DNA of 64,000 nucleotides from Salaquimonas pukyongi (GCF_001953055.1 NZ_CP019044.1:1054001-1118000), one strand, 5' to 3'. Positions 9,721 through 18,646 are shown, counted from the first letter of the stretch. The notes: generated by a model from the sequence alone, not told the origin. A program made the numbers and translations.

Positions 9721-9836
9721 GTTTTTTGAAGCAGTGTTGCCTTCACGCCACTTGCATAATCCTTTTCGCGCCTTATCCCTTGCATGCGGCGCTGGCTATC
9801 CCAGCGCCTGAAGGCAGAAGGATTGAAGGAAGTTAC

Positions 9837-11315
9837 ATGGCCAAGTTACCCGGTGTCGCAATCGCCAAATCCATCGGCAAACCCAAGGGCGCGCTCGTGT
9901 TTTTCGTGCCGCAGGATGGTGCGCTGCCCCCTTCCGCCGGGCCTTTCGATGCAGACGGGCGTCTTGCCCGGGCAATCAAGGTCGCCGGCTTTGACGGCAA
10001 GGCGGGTGCCTTGGTCAATGTGCTGGCCCCGGCAGCGGGCCTTGACCGGATATTGATTGCCGGCCTTGGAAAGCCGGAGGAATGGAACGAGGAAACCTGG
10101 CTCAAGGCAGGCGGCAAGGTATTCGCTGCCCTTGGAAAAACCACCTCGGCGACCATCGCCACCGATCTTGATGGTGAGCGGGGAGCGCTTGAAGCGCAGG
10201 AGGCAGCCGGCATCGCCATGGGCGCGACATTGCGGGCCTATGAGTTCGATGCCTATCGCACCAAAAAGAAAGACGAAAAGAAGAAAGTCGCCCTCACGCT
10301 GGTTTCCGGCAGCGATTCGGCGCTTCGCAAGGCGGTAAAACAGGCCCAGGCGATCGCTGGCGGCGTCATGTTCGCACGCGATCTGGTCAATGAGCCGGCC
10401 AACATGCTGGGCCCGGTGGAATTTGCCAAGAAAGCCGAAAGCCTGAAGAAACTGGGCTGCACGGTTACCGTTCTCGATGAGAAAAAGCTGAAGACGGAAA
10501 AGATGGGCGCACTTTTGGGCGTCGCACAGGGATCGGTGCGGCCGGCGCGGGTTGCCGTTATCGAATGGAAGGGCGGCAAGGCCAGGGACAAGCCCGTTGC
10601 CTTTGTAGGCAAGGGCGTCGTGTTCGACACCGGCGGCATTTCCATCAAGCCGGCGGCCGGCATGGAGGACATGAAGGGCGACATGGGCGGCGCGGCTGCC
10701 GTCAGCGGCGTGATGCATGCCCTTGCTGCCCGCAAGGCCAAGGTCAATGCGGTGGGCATTATCGGCCTGGTGGAAAACATGCCGGACGGCAATGCCCAGC
10801 GTCCCGGCGACATCGTTACCTCGCGCTCCGGCCAGACCATCGAGGTGCTCAACACCGACGCTGAAGGCCGTCTCGTTCTGGCCGACCTCCTCGATTATTG
10901 CGAGGAGAAGTTCCAGCCGCAATTCATGGTCAATCTGGCAACCTTGACCGGCGCCATCATCATCGCACTGGGCAATGCCCATGCCGGCCTGTTCTCCAAC
11001 GACGATGAATTGTCCGAGCGCCTGGTTGAGGCGGGAATGGATACGCGCGAGCGGGTCTGGCGCATGCCGCTCGACAAGGATTACGACAAGCTGATCGATT
11101 CGAAAAACGCCGACATGAAGAACATCGGCGGGCGCATGGCCGGCTCGATCACGGCTGCCCAGTTTCTGCAGCGTTTCGTCAAGGATACGCCATGGGCGCA
11201 TCTTGATATTGCCGGCACGGCCATGGGCTCTCCCAAAAACGAATACAGCCAGGGCTGGTCGTCGGGTTTCGGGGTGCGGCTGCTCGACCGGCTGGTTGCC
11301 AACAGCTACGAATAA
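9837..11315 (+). CDS. pepA: Leucyl aminopeptidase (M17, cytosol aminopeptidase)
   Basis: PepA is a cytosolic two-metal aminopeptidase that removes N-terminal residues from peptides. The 492-residue protein has the M17 N-terminal macro-like domain, then [14 protein letters not shown], the metal and catalytic segment [15 protein letters not shown], and the signature [14 protein letters not shown], with a second metal region at [16 protein letters not shown] 9837 is preceded by GAAGGAAG and begins [10 protein letters not shown]. The open frame reaches back to 9726 but without a start of comparable quality. holC follows 22 bases later, a common arrangement in Alphaproteobacteria. Confidence 0.96.
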   Translation: MAKLPGVAIAKSIGKPKGALVFFVPQDGALPPSAGPFDADGRLARAIKVAGFDGKAGALVNVLAPAAGLDRILIAGLGKPEEWNEETWLKAGGKVFAALGKTTSATIATDLDGERGALEAQEAAGIAMGATLRAYEFDAYRTKKKDEKKKVALTLVSGSDSALRKAVKQAQAIAGGVMFARDLVNEPANMLGPVEFAKKAESLKKLGCTVTVLDEKKLKTEKMGALLGVAQGSVRPARVAVIEWKGGKARDKPVAFVGKGVVFDTGGISIKPAAGMEDMKGDMGGAAAVSGVMHALAARKAKVNAVGIIGLVENMPDGNAQRPGDIVTSRSGQTIEVLNTDAEGRLVLADLLDYCEEKFQPQFMVNLATLTGAIIIALGNAHAGLFSNDDELSERLVEAGMDTRERVWRMPLDKDYDKLIDSKNADMKNIGGRMAGSITAAQFLQRFVKDTPWAHLDIAGTAMGSPKNEYSQGWSSGFGVRLLDRLVANSYE

Positions 11316-11337
11316 GGGACACAGAAAACAGCAGGAG

Positions 11338-11787
11338 ATGACCGAAGTTCTCTTCTACCACCTGACCGAACGCACCCTGGAACAGACCTTGCCGGGCCTG
11401 CTGGAAAAAAGCCTTGAGCGCGGCTGGCGCGCCGTGGTGCAGGCCGGATCGAAAGAGCGGGTCGAAGCGCTGGATTCCCTGTTGTGGACCTGGCGCGACG
11501 ATGCATTCCTGGCGCATTCGGCCGCCGATGACGCTTACGCAAAATACCAGCCGGTTTTTCTTACCACGGATGATGAAAACCCCAACGGTGCCGCCATTCG
11601 GTTCCTGGTCGACGGCGCCGTTGCACACTCCCTGGAGGGTTATGAACGGGGGGTCTATCTCTTTGACGGCCATGATGCAGCCGCCATCGAACAGGCGCGC
11701 GAGTGCTGGAAAGCGGAAAAGGAAAACGGCCACGACATCACCTACTGGCAGCAGAAACCTGGTGGAAGCTGGGAGCGCAAGGCGTGA
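11338..11787 (+). CDS. holC: DNA polymerase III chi subunit HolC
   Basis: Chi is the clamp-loader accessory subunit that contacts SSB. The 149-residue product begins MTEVLFYHLTERTLEQTLPGLLEKSLERGW and has the family features ALDSLLWTWRDDAFLAH and PVFLTTDDENPNGA. The size is normal for the alphaproteobacterial form. AGGAG stands close before ATG 11338, and the gene lies directly downstream of pepA. The stop overlaps the GTG of the next gene as GTGA, suggesting coupling. Confidence 0.93.
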   Translation: MTEVLFYHLTERTLEQTLPGLLEKSLERGWRAVVQAGSKERVEALDSLLWTWRDDAFLAHSAADDAYAKYQPVFLTTDDENPNGAAIRFLVDGAVAHSLEGYERGVYLFDGHDAAAIEQARECWKAEKENGHDITYWQQKPGGSWERKA

Positions 11788-12581
11788 CGAAAGTGCCTGT
11801 AAGCGACACGCCGAAACCAGGCGAAGCGAAAGCCGGCCGGGACGATCCCGAATTTCCAAAACGGCGCGAAGCGGCCAGGGAAAAAGTAAACGCGCTTGAT
11901 CGCGGCAAGGTGCACAGCCAGCCCGAGCGCACGGCGTTCTTCAACGATGTCTATGTCCAGGCAGCAGGCGATGCAGCCTACGTTCCATGGGCAGACATGA
12001 AGCCAAAAGACGAATTGGTGCAATGGCTTAGGGAAAACCCCGGAATCAGTTCCGCAAGTACCTCAAGCCCGGTTCCAAGCGCTGTCGACATCGCCTGCGG
12101 CCTTGGCGACAATGCCGAGGCCATGGCTGCGGCAGGTTATGAAACGACTGCCTTTGACCTGTCGGCGGATGCCATCGACTGGGCAAAAAGGCGCTTCCCC
12201 GAAAGTCCGGTGAAGTACTGTCAGGCTGACCTGTTTGCGCCGCCTGAAAAGTGGCTGAAAAATTTCGATCTTGTCCATGAGTGTTTCACCCTGCAGGCAT
12301 TGCCGCCACAAATGCTGGGAAAAACCGCGGCGGCAATTGCCGCACTGGCAGCGCCCGGCGCCGACCTGCTGGTTTATACCCGCTGGCGCAAGGATGGAGC
12401 GCCCGTGGATGGCCCGCCCTGGCCATTGGAAGAATCCAGACTTGACTGTTTTGCCGCGCTCGGATTTGAACGCATCACTGAAACGCGCTTTACCGTTGAA
12501 AAAGCGGCAACGGCGGACAGGCCGGCACGGGTGATCCCCCATGCCTTCACCCACTGGCGGCGTGTGACCCAGGTGACGTGA
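11784..12581 (+). CDS. Class I SAM-dependent methyltransferase
   Basis: The 265-residue protein has a Rossmann methyltransferase core: AVDIACGLGDNAEAMAAAGY (motif I), TAFDLSADAIDWAKRRFP (motif II), DLFAPPEKWLKNFDLVHECF (motif IV region), and a lid near VIPHAFTHWRR. A basic, charged N-terminal stretch of about 60 residues precedes the core. GTG 11784 overlaps the holC stop; homology supports nothing further upstream. It looks like a thiopurine/tellurite-type small-molecule methyltransferase (ACGLGDNAEAMA, LHPPQ-like region), but the substrate cannot be read from the sequence. Confidence 0.8.
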   Translation: MTKVPVSDTPKPGEAKAGRDDPEFPKRREAAREKVNALDRGKVHSQPERTAFFNDVYVQAAGDAAYVPWADMKPKDELVQWLRENPGISSASTSSPVPSAVDIACGLGDNAEAMAAAGYETTAFDLSADAIDWAKRRFPESPVKYCQADLFAPPEKWLKNFDLVHECFTLQALPPQMLGKTAAAIAALAAPGADLLVYTRWRKDGAPVDGPPWPLEESRLDCFAALGFERITETRFTVEKAATADRPARVIPHAFTHWRRVTQVT

Positions 12582-12610
12582 GACATGGGCGAACGGGCAG
12601 GGAAGGCTTT

Positions 12611-13219
12611 ATGCGGTTTCTTTCGGTAGTGTTGATTCTCTTGGGGCTCGCAATCGCGTTTGCGCTGCCGCTTTATCAAACGGACTTCGCCGGCAAGACC
12701 GTCGAAACTGCCACTGTCTTTGACCGTGCCTCAGGCGGCTGGCGCGATGGCTGGAAGGATCACGACACCGACCTGACGGAAGCTGGCGGCCCCTACCGCA
12801 TCCGCCTTAAGGGCACGCTCATCTCCGGCACCACCAACATGCCTTCCACCCTTCCGGTTTTCGTTGAAATGACAGGGCCGCAGGGGCCGGTTCTTTCCGG
12901 TGAGTTCCAGCTTGGTGTGCGCGAGGAAAATCCCAACAGCACAACGGCGTCGGAGCATCTTTTCATCTCCCTGCCGGAATTCGATGTGCTGGCCGGCGGC
13001 ACCCACACCCTTTCGGTACGCCTGTTGACCGGCGGCGACATCAATCTTGCACGGATGGAAGCCGAAATTGTTGGTAATGCACAGGCTGCTGATTACAGCT
13101 TCACGTCCGCCGGGCTTGGCATTTTCGCCATCGGGACATTGCTTTACCTGTTCTCGGCACGCCGCCGCAAGAAAGCGCGCAAGGCAAAAGCGCGAGCCCG
13201 CCGCTGGGGGCGCCAGTAG
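12611..13219 (+). CDS. Membrane-anchored protein of unknown function
   Basis: I do not recognise a family. From ATG 12611 (GGAAGG ten bases upstream) the 202-residue protein has an N-terminal membrane segment (about residues 3-22), a soluble central domain of about 140 residues rich in Thr, Gly and beta-forming residues, a second membrane segment near residues 165-183, and a very basic Arg/Lys tail of about 20 residues. This implies a periplasmic beta-sandwich-like domain held between two helices, with a cytoplasmic basic end. It follows the methyltransferase by 29 bases on the same strand and is probably the last gene of the pepA-holC series. Confidence 0.7.
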   Translation: MRFLSVVLILLGLAIAFALPLYQTDFAGKTVETATVFDRASGGWRDGWKDHDTDLTEAGGPYRIRLKGTLISGTTNMPSTLPVFVEMTGPQGPVLSGEFQLGVREENPNSTTASEHLFISLPEFDVLAGGTHTLSVRLLTGGDINLARMEAEIVGNAQAADYSFTSAGLGIFAIGTLLYLFSARRRKKARKAKARARRWGRQ

Positions 13220-13263
13220 GGCGGGGCGAAGGATGCGGACATTGTGGCCCTGCTCCAATTGTC

Positions 13264-13335
13264 GCCCAGCGTTGGAAAACCGAATTGATCGAAGGGATCA
13301 ATCCAGAATGGGACGATCTTTATCCGCTGCTTTGA
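13264..13335 (+). pseudogene. 3' remnant of a GIY-YIG nuclease-family gene
   Basis: A short frame reads AQRWKTELIEGINPEWDDLYPLL and stop. This matches the conserved C-terminal end of small GIY-YIG endonuclease-family proteins (typically ...W+..LIE..NP+W.DLY). The catalytic GIY...YIG part and the usual REKQ...KKW segment are absent upstream, where the DNA runs straight into unrelated sequence. These small genes are often mobile or repeated in Alphaproteobacteria. The call is from recognised sequence only and is too short to be certain. Confidence 0.55.
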
Positions 13336-13399
13336 GGAGAACGACCAAAGGCCTTGCATTCGCACAGGCACAATAGGTCCCGGCTCGGCCCGCGGCCGT

Positions 13400-13443
13400 C
13401 CGGGATGACGGTCGAGGGAACGAACCAGCAATCGTCATCCTGG
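13400..13443. repeat. Imperfect inverted repeat after the GIY-YIG remnant
   Basis: CCGGGATGACG at 13400-13410 is matched on the other strand by CGTCATCCTGG at 13433-13443 (10 of 11 bases), with 22 bases between. GTCATCC-containing palindromes are common intergenic repeats next to GIY-YIG genes in Alphaproteobacteria, so this may be part of the same decayed unit. It could also form a hairpin after the upstream operon. Confidence 0.45.
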
Positions 13444-13497
13444 AAGCGCGTAACGCTATCGGGGACGCATTGAAGTGATCGGCGCGTGCGGAAGTCT

Positions 13498-15378
13498 TCA
13501 TGCCCCGTCCAGCTCGGCGGAAAGCTCCAGCCATTCCTCCTCGACCTCGACCAGCCGGCGCTCCGCCTCCGCCTTTTTGGTGGCAAGTTCGCGGATTTTC
13601 TCCGTTTCCCGGTTGGTGGATGCCGTTGCCAGCATTTTGTCGAGCTTGCCGATCGCAGCTTCCGCCTTCGCCATGATGGCCTCAAGCTGTTTGACGCGTT
13701 TGCGCACCGCATCGTGCCCGGAGCGGCTGACGGCGGCTTGTTTTCGCTTCGCTGCCTTGTTGACCGGCTCGGCAATCTCCTGCTTTGCCTTGCGGTGTTT
13801 TGCCTCCGCTTCCTCACCCTTCAGGATCAGCCGCTTGTAATCTTCCATGTCGCCGTCATAGGGCGCAACACCGCCCTTGGCGACAAGCCACAGCCGTTCG
13901 GCGCTCGCTTCCACCAGATGGCGGTCATGGGAGATCAGGATCACCGCGCCCTCATAGTCGTTGAGCGCCATGACGAGCTGTTCGCGGCTGTCGATGTCCA
14001 GGTGGTTGGTCGGTTCATCCAGGATGAGCAGATGCGGCGCCTCGAACGTGATGAGGCCCAGCAGCAGGCGCGCCCGTTCGCCGCCGGAAAGATCCTTCGC
14101 CCTGGTATCCATTTTTTCCGAGGAAAGCCCCATGCGCGCAACGCGCCCGCGTATCTTGCCTTCCGCTTCACCGGGCATCAGCTTGCGCACATGCTCATAA
14201 GCCGATTGCTCGGGAACGAGGTCATCGAGCTGATGCTGGGCGAACATTGCAACGCGCAGCTTGTCGGCCCGGGTGACGTTGCCGCTTTCGGCAGCAAGCC
14301 GGCCGGAAATCAGCTTGGCGAAGGTCGACTTGCCATTGCCGTTTGCCCCCAGCAGCGCGATGCGGTCGTCGGCATCGATGCGCAGGGAAAGCCGCGAGAG
14401 CACCGGGTTTCCCGGTTCATAACCGACCGCGACGTCGAACAGGTTTATGATCGGCGAGGCGGCCTGTTTTTTGGGACTGGGAAAGGACAGCGGCGCCACT
14501 CTTTCATCGGTGGCGACGGCGATTTCCTTCATCTTTTCCAAGGCCTTGATACGGCTTTGCGCCTGGCGTGCCTTCGATGCCTTGGCCCTGAAACGGTTGA
14601 TGAAGGCTTCCATGTGCTTGCGCTGGGCGTCCTGCTTTTCCTTCATCTTCATTTGCAGGATGAGCCGTTCTGACCGGGTGCGCTCAAAGGTGTCGTAATT
14701 GCCGCGGTAAAGCGTCAGCTTCCGGTGTTCCAGATGCACGATGGTGTTGCACGCCTTGTTGAGCAGGTCGCGGTCATGGCTGATGATGATGACCGTGTGG
14801 CGGTAGCGCGCGATGTAGTTTTCAAGCCACAGCGCGCCTTCAAGATCGAGATAGTTGGTCGGTTCGTCCAGCAGCAGCAGATCGGGCTCGGCAAACAGCA
14901 CCGCTGCCAGCGCGACGCGCATGCGCCAGCCGCCGGAAAAGGACGAGCAGGGCCGTTGCTGGGCGGCGGCGTCAAACCCGAGCCCGGCAAGGATCGCCCC
15001 GGCGCGGGCTTCGGCGGAATGGGCGCCAATATCGGCCAGCCGCATGTGTATTTCGGCAATCCGGTTGGCGTCGGTCGCGGTCTCGGCTTCCGCCATCAGC
15101 CGGTTGCGCTCGACATCGGCTTCAAGCACCGTCTCCAGCAGGCTTGTTTGTGTACCCGGCGCTTCCTGCGCCACCTGGCCGATCCGGGCGCCCTTGGGAA
15201 TGCGGATATCACCGGTCTCAGGCTGCAACTCGCCGGTAATCAGCTTGAACAGGGTTGTCTTGCCCGTTCCGTTGCGGCCGACCAGGCTGGTTTTCGAGCC
15301 GGCATCGATCGACACGCCGGCCTGTTCAAAAAGCGGGCGCCCCTGCATGCGGAAGGTGAGGTCGGAAACTGAAATCAT
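13498..15378 (-). CDS. ABC-F family ATP-binding protein
   Basis: The 626-residue protein has two ABC ATPase domains with no membrane segments: Walker A GRNGTGKTTL and GANGNGKSTF, signatures SSFSGGWRMRVALA and LSGGERARLLLGL, and Walker B LLLLDEPTNYLDL and LLILDEPTNHLDI. A charged linker joins the domains (KEKQDAQRKHMEAFINRFRAKASKA), and the C-terminus is a Glu/Lys coiled coil of about 90 residues. This is the Uup/YheS-type layout of soluble ABC-F proteins that act on ribosomes. ATG 15378 starts MISVSDLTFR, the usual beginning. The subtype is not determined. Confidence 0.93.
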   Translation of the reverse strand: MISVSDLTFRMQGRPLFEQAGVSIDAGSKTSLVGRNGTGKTTLFKLITGELQPETGDIRIPKGARIGQVAQEAPGTQTSLLETVLEADVERNRLMAEAETATDANRIAEIHMRLADIGAHSAEARAGAILAGLGFDAAAQQRPCSSFSGGWRMRVALAAVLFAEPDLLLLDEPTNYLDLEGALWLENYIARYRHTVIIISHDRDLLNKACNTIVHLEHRKLTLYRGNYDTFERTRSERLILQMKMKEKQDAQRKHMEAFINRFRAKASKARQAQSRIKALEKMKEIAVATDERVAPLSFPSPKKQAASPIINLFDVAVGYEPGNPVLSRLSLRIDADDRIALLGANGNGKSTFAKLISGRLAAESGNVTRADKLRVAMFAQHQLDDLVPEQSAYEHVRKLMPGEAEGKIRGRVARMGLSSEKMDTRAKDLSGGERARLLLGLITFEAPHLLILDEPTNHLDIDSREQLVMALNDYEGAVILISHDRHLVEASAERLWLVAKGGVAPYDGDMEDYKRLILKGEEAEAKHRKAKQEIAEPVNKAAKRKQAAVSRSGHDAVRKRVKQLEAIMAKAEAAIGKLDKMLATASTNRETEKIRELATKKAEAERRLVEVEEEWLELSAELDGA

Positions 15379-15478
15379 GGGCGGCTTTTGACGCAAGCAG
15401 CGTGCACAGGCAAGGGATTGTTGTCCTAATTGGGCCGGTAACCCAATTTTCACCGCGCTGACCCATTATGTCCGGAAT

Positions 15479-16405
15479 ATGGGACGGCCGGTTTCAAAAG
15501 GGGCGAAGCATGAAACGGCTACCGCATGGCGCGGTGGCCTGTTTATCCTTTGCCTTGTTGCCCTGGCAGGCGCAAATACCGCTCATGCGGCAGACAATTA
15601 CATTTGCCAGGCCGGCAGCGGGGATTCGCCGCTCGCCATCATTCTCGATGAACAACAGGGCAAGGGCAGTTTTTCCGGCCTTGGCCTGAAAATCGACATG
15701 ACGAAGGCAGAGTCAAATCGCTGGGTCAATGCCGAGGCGTCGGTTACCTTCCTGCCGGCTGACCAGCCGCCGCTCGCCATTGTCGGCTTTCGCCAGTTTG
15801 CCTGTATCAAGGCGGCTGCCGATCCGGCCACGGCAAAACAGGGCGGAACGGCGGTGGAGCGCCCGGGAATGTCGCTTGGCGGCAACATGCGGGTGGGCCC
15901 GGGCATCAACCATGCCCGCATGAAACCCCTTCGCCGGGGAACGCGGCTGATGATCCTTTCCAACGCCCGCACCAGCTATCGTGGCTACAACTGGTTCCGC
16001 ATTAAACTGACCGATGGCCGCACCGGCTTTCAATGGGGTGGCATCATCTGTTCTGAAGGAACGAAGGTTGAGGGTCTGAAACGGGTTTGCCGCAACGCCG
16101 CCAAGGTCGGATCCGGATCGGATGTGATTTACCAGGCTTACGCCATCGGGCCGAAGGGGCGCTATGGCCACGGTTCGGCCCCCGTTCGCGAAGCGGCGGA
16201 AGCAGCAGCGCTCGGCTATTGCGGCACGGCGCAATGCAATGTGCAGAACGTGACGACCCGCAAGTGCCATGCGCTGGCCCATGCCGGCGAGGTCGCCTTC
16301 TTCGGTGCGTCGAAAAACTCCGACCGTGCCTCCAGTAGCGCCTTCAAGGCCTGCAAGAAATCCGGAGCGAAAAACTGCCAGGTAACCTATGTGCGCTGCC
16401 GCTAG
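15479..16405 (+). CDS. Secreted SH3-like and DUF4189 domain protein
   Basis: The 308-residue protein has a signal peptide ending TAHA before ADNYICQ, a bacterial SH3-like module around residues 140-195 (GGNMRVGPGINHARM, GYNWFRI, TGFQWGGIIC), and a C-terminal DUF4189 domain (IGPKGRYGHGSAPVREAAEAAAL, ACKKSGAKNCQVTYV) with paired cysteines that probably form disulphides. Both are extracytoplasmic modules of unclear biochemical role. The start is uncertain: ATG 15479 has no ribosome binding site, whereas ATG 15510 has AAGGGG at good spacing but lies in another frame; one extra base near 15558 would join it to this protein with a shorter, classical signal peptide. The stop codon lies inside the left arm of the inverted-repeat element. 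Confidence 0.8.
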   Translation: MGRPVSKGAKHETATAWRGGLFILCLVALAGANTAHAADNYICQAGSGDSPLAIILDEQQGKGSFSGLGLKIDMTKAESNRWVNAEASVTFLPADQPPLAIVGFRQFACIKAAADPATAKQGGTAVERPGMSLGGNMRVGPGINHARMKPLRRGTRLMILSNARTSYRGYNWFRIKLTDGRTGFQWGGIICSEGTKVEGLKRVCRNAAKVGSGSDVIYQAYAIGPKGRYGHGSAPVREAAEAAALGYCGTAQCNVQNVTTRKCHALAHAGEVAFFGASKNSDRASSSAFKACKKSGAKNCQVTYVRCR

Positions 16406-16714
16406 AGCGTGTCCGGCTTAAATGGAATCGTTTGAACGCCGGTTACCGGGTCTTCGGCAAGAAGGAAAATGCGACGCAGTGCAGGCACTGTCAGCGTTTT
16501 GCAACGCAGCCCAAAGGCCCGGGAACCAGGTTCAGGCGATCGCAGAAAACAAAAGCTATTCAACATCGTATTGCATTAGCTGTGGTGTCTTTTCCGTTCT
16601 GGCTTCGTCGAAATCCTTGCAGGATGGATAAACATCCTGCAGCGGTATTCTCCTTGCCAGAGGCGAAAAATCCATCCATTCAAACTGCTTCCATTTAAAC
16701 CGGGCACATCTAGC
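16401..16714. mobile_element. MITE-like element with 37-base imperfect terminal inverted repeats
   Basis: The left arm (16401-16437) starts GCTAGAGCGTGTCCGG and continues TTAAATGGAATCGTTTGAAC. The right arm (16678-16714), read on the other strand, starts GCTAGATGTGCCCGG and continues TTTAAATGGAAGCAGTTTGAAT. They match over nearly all of 37 bases with a few substitutions and one or two small indels. The 240-base interior codes for nothing convincing and holds its own 9-bp hairpin. This size and structure fit a non-autonomous miniature element or a dispersed intergenic repeat of the kind common in Hyphomicrobiales. No clear target duplication is visible. Confidence 0.6.
16613..16640. repeat. 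Internal hairpin of the inverted-repeat element
   Basis: TGCAGGATG and CATCCTGCA form a perfect 9-bp stem around a six-base loop within the element. It has no T tract, so it is unlikely to be a simple terminator. Confidence 0.5.
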
Positions 16715-16730
16715 TCACAGCCAGCGCTGT

Positions 16731-17249
16731 TCAACACAGCGCCTTTCCTTCGTCCGTCCGGGTAAAATAGATCAGATCGAGTGATGGCGGTTGATGGCCG
16801 AGCAATGACAGGATCGTGTGGGCCTGGCCGCGGTGATGGGTCTGATGGTTGAAGAAATGGCTGATGCAGGGCGCCAGCTTCTGGGTGATGGTCTGCGCCA
16901 TCGTGACCGGCGTGTAGGTGAAAGAGCCTTCAACGGCGGCTTCATCGAGCGATCCTGCCCAGGCAATGATGCGGGCATCCTCAGCTTCCCGCGCCTCGCG
17001 CAGGGCAGAAAAATCATCGAACAGGATGGCATCGAGTTTGTCGGGGTGTTCGCCCTTGCCGGTAAACCGCTTCATCCATATCCGGTCAGCGACAAGAACG
17101 TGGTTGAGCGTTCCGTGCATCGACTTGAAAAAGGCGCCGCAATCGCGCCGGTAGTCTTTCTCATCCAGCCCGCTTGCCGCTTGGTACAACTGCCCATTGG
17201 CCCAGCGGTTATAGGCGGCAAACAGGCGAAAGGTCTGCAGTAAATTCAT
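16731..17249 (-). CDS. DinB family protein
   Basis: The 172-residue protein has the DinB four-helix-bundle pattern: an early FAAYNRWANGQLY helix, a metal-binding His in MHGTLNHVLVADRIW, and the paired His segment NHQTHHRGQAHT. DinB-fold proteins are mostly metal-dependent thiol transferases or of unknown function; the substrate is not known here. It stands alone, transcribed away from the GST gene, with a 128-base divergent intergenic region before the next gene. Confidence 0.88.
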   Translation of the reverse strand: MNLLQTFRLFAAYNRWANGQLYQAASGLDEKDYRRDCGAFFKSMHGTLNHVLVADRIWMKRFTGKGEHPDKLDAILFDDFSALREAREAEDARIIAWAGSLDEAAVEGSFTYTPVTMAQTITQKLAPCISHFFNHQTHHRGQAHTILSLLGHQPPSLDLIYFTRTDEGKALC

Positions 17250-17377
17250 TGTGTTCGGTTTTCCTTCCCGGTGTGGCTTTCCCGCACTTGCGGCGCGTTG
17301 CCGCGTCGGGCAATCGTGCGGGCGTGAAGGGCTCCAGACCCGAGTGATCAGCGTGATTCATACAGGAACAATACTCA

Positions 17378-18073
17378 ATGTCGATCAAGCTTTATGAACT
17401 GGCTGGCAAGGACACCTCGCGGCCGTTTTCGCCCCATTGCTGGAAGGCGCGCATGGCGCTCGCCCACAAGCAGCTCGAATACGAGACGGTCCCTGTCGGC
17501 TTTACCGAAGTTCCCGACATCGAAAACGGCGGCCAGGGCATCGTTCCGGTTATCCGCCATGGCGAGCGGGTCATTGCCGACTCCTTCCAGATCGCCCTTC
17601 ATCTGCGTGAAGCCTATCCCGACCGGGACGGCCATCTGTTCCAGGGGGAGGGATCGATTGCCCTGTCGCGTTTCATCGAGGCGTGGAGCAACTCCCAGCT
17701 CCACCCCTGGATCATCAAATGGGCTGCGCTCGATATCCACAACATGCTGAATGAAACCGATCAGGCTTATTTTCGTGAAAGCCGCGAAAAGCGCTTCGGG
17801 GTAACGCTGGAGGCGTTTGTCGAGGGGCGGGAGGAACGGGCAGGGCAGTTGCAGCAACTGCTTGCGCCCATTCGCCTGATGCTCAAGCACCAGCCCTATT
17901 TGGGCGGCACTCAGCCCATGTTCGCCGACTATATCCCCTTCGGCGCGCTGCAATGGCTGCGCATCTGTTCAGGCCTTGCCATGTGGGACAAGGACGATCC
18001 CGTCCGCGACTGGTTTGAACGCCTGCTCGACCTTCATGACGGCGTTGGCCGCTCGGTACCGGAAGCCCAATAG
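17378..18073 (+). CDS. Glutathione S-transferase family protein, beta-etherase-like
   Basis: The 231-residue protein has a thioredoxin-like N-terminal GST domain (YELAGKDTSRPFSPHCWKARMAL, then GIVPVIRHGERVIADSFQIALHL with the glutathione-binding Pro and Ser) and a helical C-terminal domain. The SPHCWKARMALAHK stretch resembles LigE/LigF-type beta-etherase GSTs and their uncharacterised relatives, not the classical beta class. Cytoplasmic; substrate unknown. ATG 17378 gives the normal N-terminus. Confidence 0.87.
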   Translation: MSIKLYELAGKDTSRPFSPHCWKARMALAHKQLEYETVPVGFTEVPDIENGGQGIVPVIRHGERVIADSFQIALHLREAYPDRDGHLFQGEGSIALSRFIEAWSNSQLHPWIIKWAALDIHNMLNETDQAYFRESREKRFGVTLEAFVEGREERAGQLQQLLAPIRLMLKHQPYLGGTQPMFADYIPFGALQWLRICSGLAMWDKDDPVRDWFERLLDLHDGVGRSVPEAQ

Positions 18074-18199
18074 GGCAGGCGAAGGATAATCGCGCATCCC
18101 GCAATCCATTCATCCTCTTGGCAGCGCCGGTTGCTGCGGCTATAGAGGCGCGGAATTTCCATTCTCTTTCCAGAAAACTTGAAAAGACAGGGCAATACC

Positions 18200-18622
18200 A
18201 TGGCCATCGAACGTACCTTTTCCATGATCAAGCCGGATGCCACCAAGCGCAACCTGACCGGCGCCATCACCAAGATGCTCGAGGATGCGGGCCTGCGCGT
18301 CGTCGCTTCCAAACGCGTGTGGATGAGCCGCCGTCAGGCGGAAGCCTTCTATGCCGTTCACAGGGAACGTCCCTTCTTCGGCGAACTGACCGAATTCATG
18401 TCTTCCGGCCCCACCGTCGTTCAGGTGCTGGAAGGTGAAAATGCCATCGCCAAAAACCGCGAAGTAATGGGCGCCACCAACCCGGCAGAAGCCGATGAAG
18501 GCACCATCCGCAAGACCTACGCCAATTCGATCGGCGAAAACTCGGTACACGGCTCCGATGCACCGGAGACCGCTGCCGAGGAAATCGCCTTCTGGTTCGC
18601 TGGCCACGAAATCGTCGGTTAA
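18200..18622 (+). CDS. ndk: Nucleoside diphosphate kinase
   Basis: Ndk transfers the gamma phosphate of ATP to nucleoside diphosphates through a phosphohistidine. The 140-residue protein shows the start [16 protein letters not shown], the [16 protein letters not shown] segment and the active-site [12 protein letters not shown] with catalytic His. Length and motifs are standard. ATG 18200 is chosen by homology; the frame opens seven codons earlier at 18179. A terminator follows. Confidence 0.97.
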   Translation: MAIERTFSMIKPDATKRNLTGAITKMLEDAGLRVVASKRVWMSRRQAEAFYAVHRERPFFGELTEFMSSGPTVVQVLEGENAIAKNREVMGATNPAEADEGTIRKTYANSIGENSVHGSDAPETAAEEIAFWFAGHEIVG

Positions 18623-18646
18623 GGCACCCTCACATACCATTGAGAG

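Larger units (their letters stand above)
9462..9836. promoter_or_regulatory. Divergent promoter region between lptF and pepA
   Basis: This 375-base gene-free stretch separates the divergent starts of lptF and pepA and must hold both promoters. It is A/T-richer than its surroundings between 9640 and 9770 and contains several TTAA-bearing motifs, the best of which are listed separately as CtrA-like boxes. I cannot assign definite -35/-10 elements. No conserved small open frame is apparent. Confidence 0.6.

Noticed and set aside
9846-11201. A 451-codon open frame antisense to pepA.
   Set aside because: pepA motifs are complete on the plus strand and the antisense product is rich in His/Arg with no family likeness.
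16432-16698. An 88-codon open frame inside the inverted-repeat element.
   Set aside because: It overlaps the terminal repeats, lacks a ribosome binding site, and shows no family likeness.
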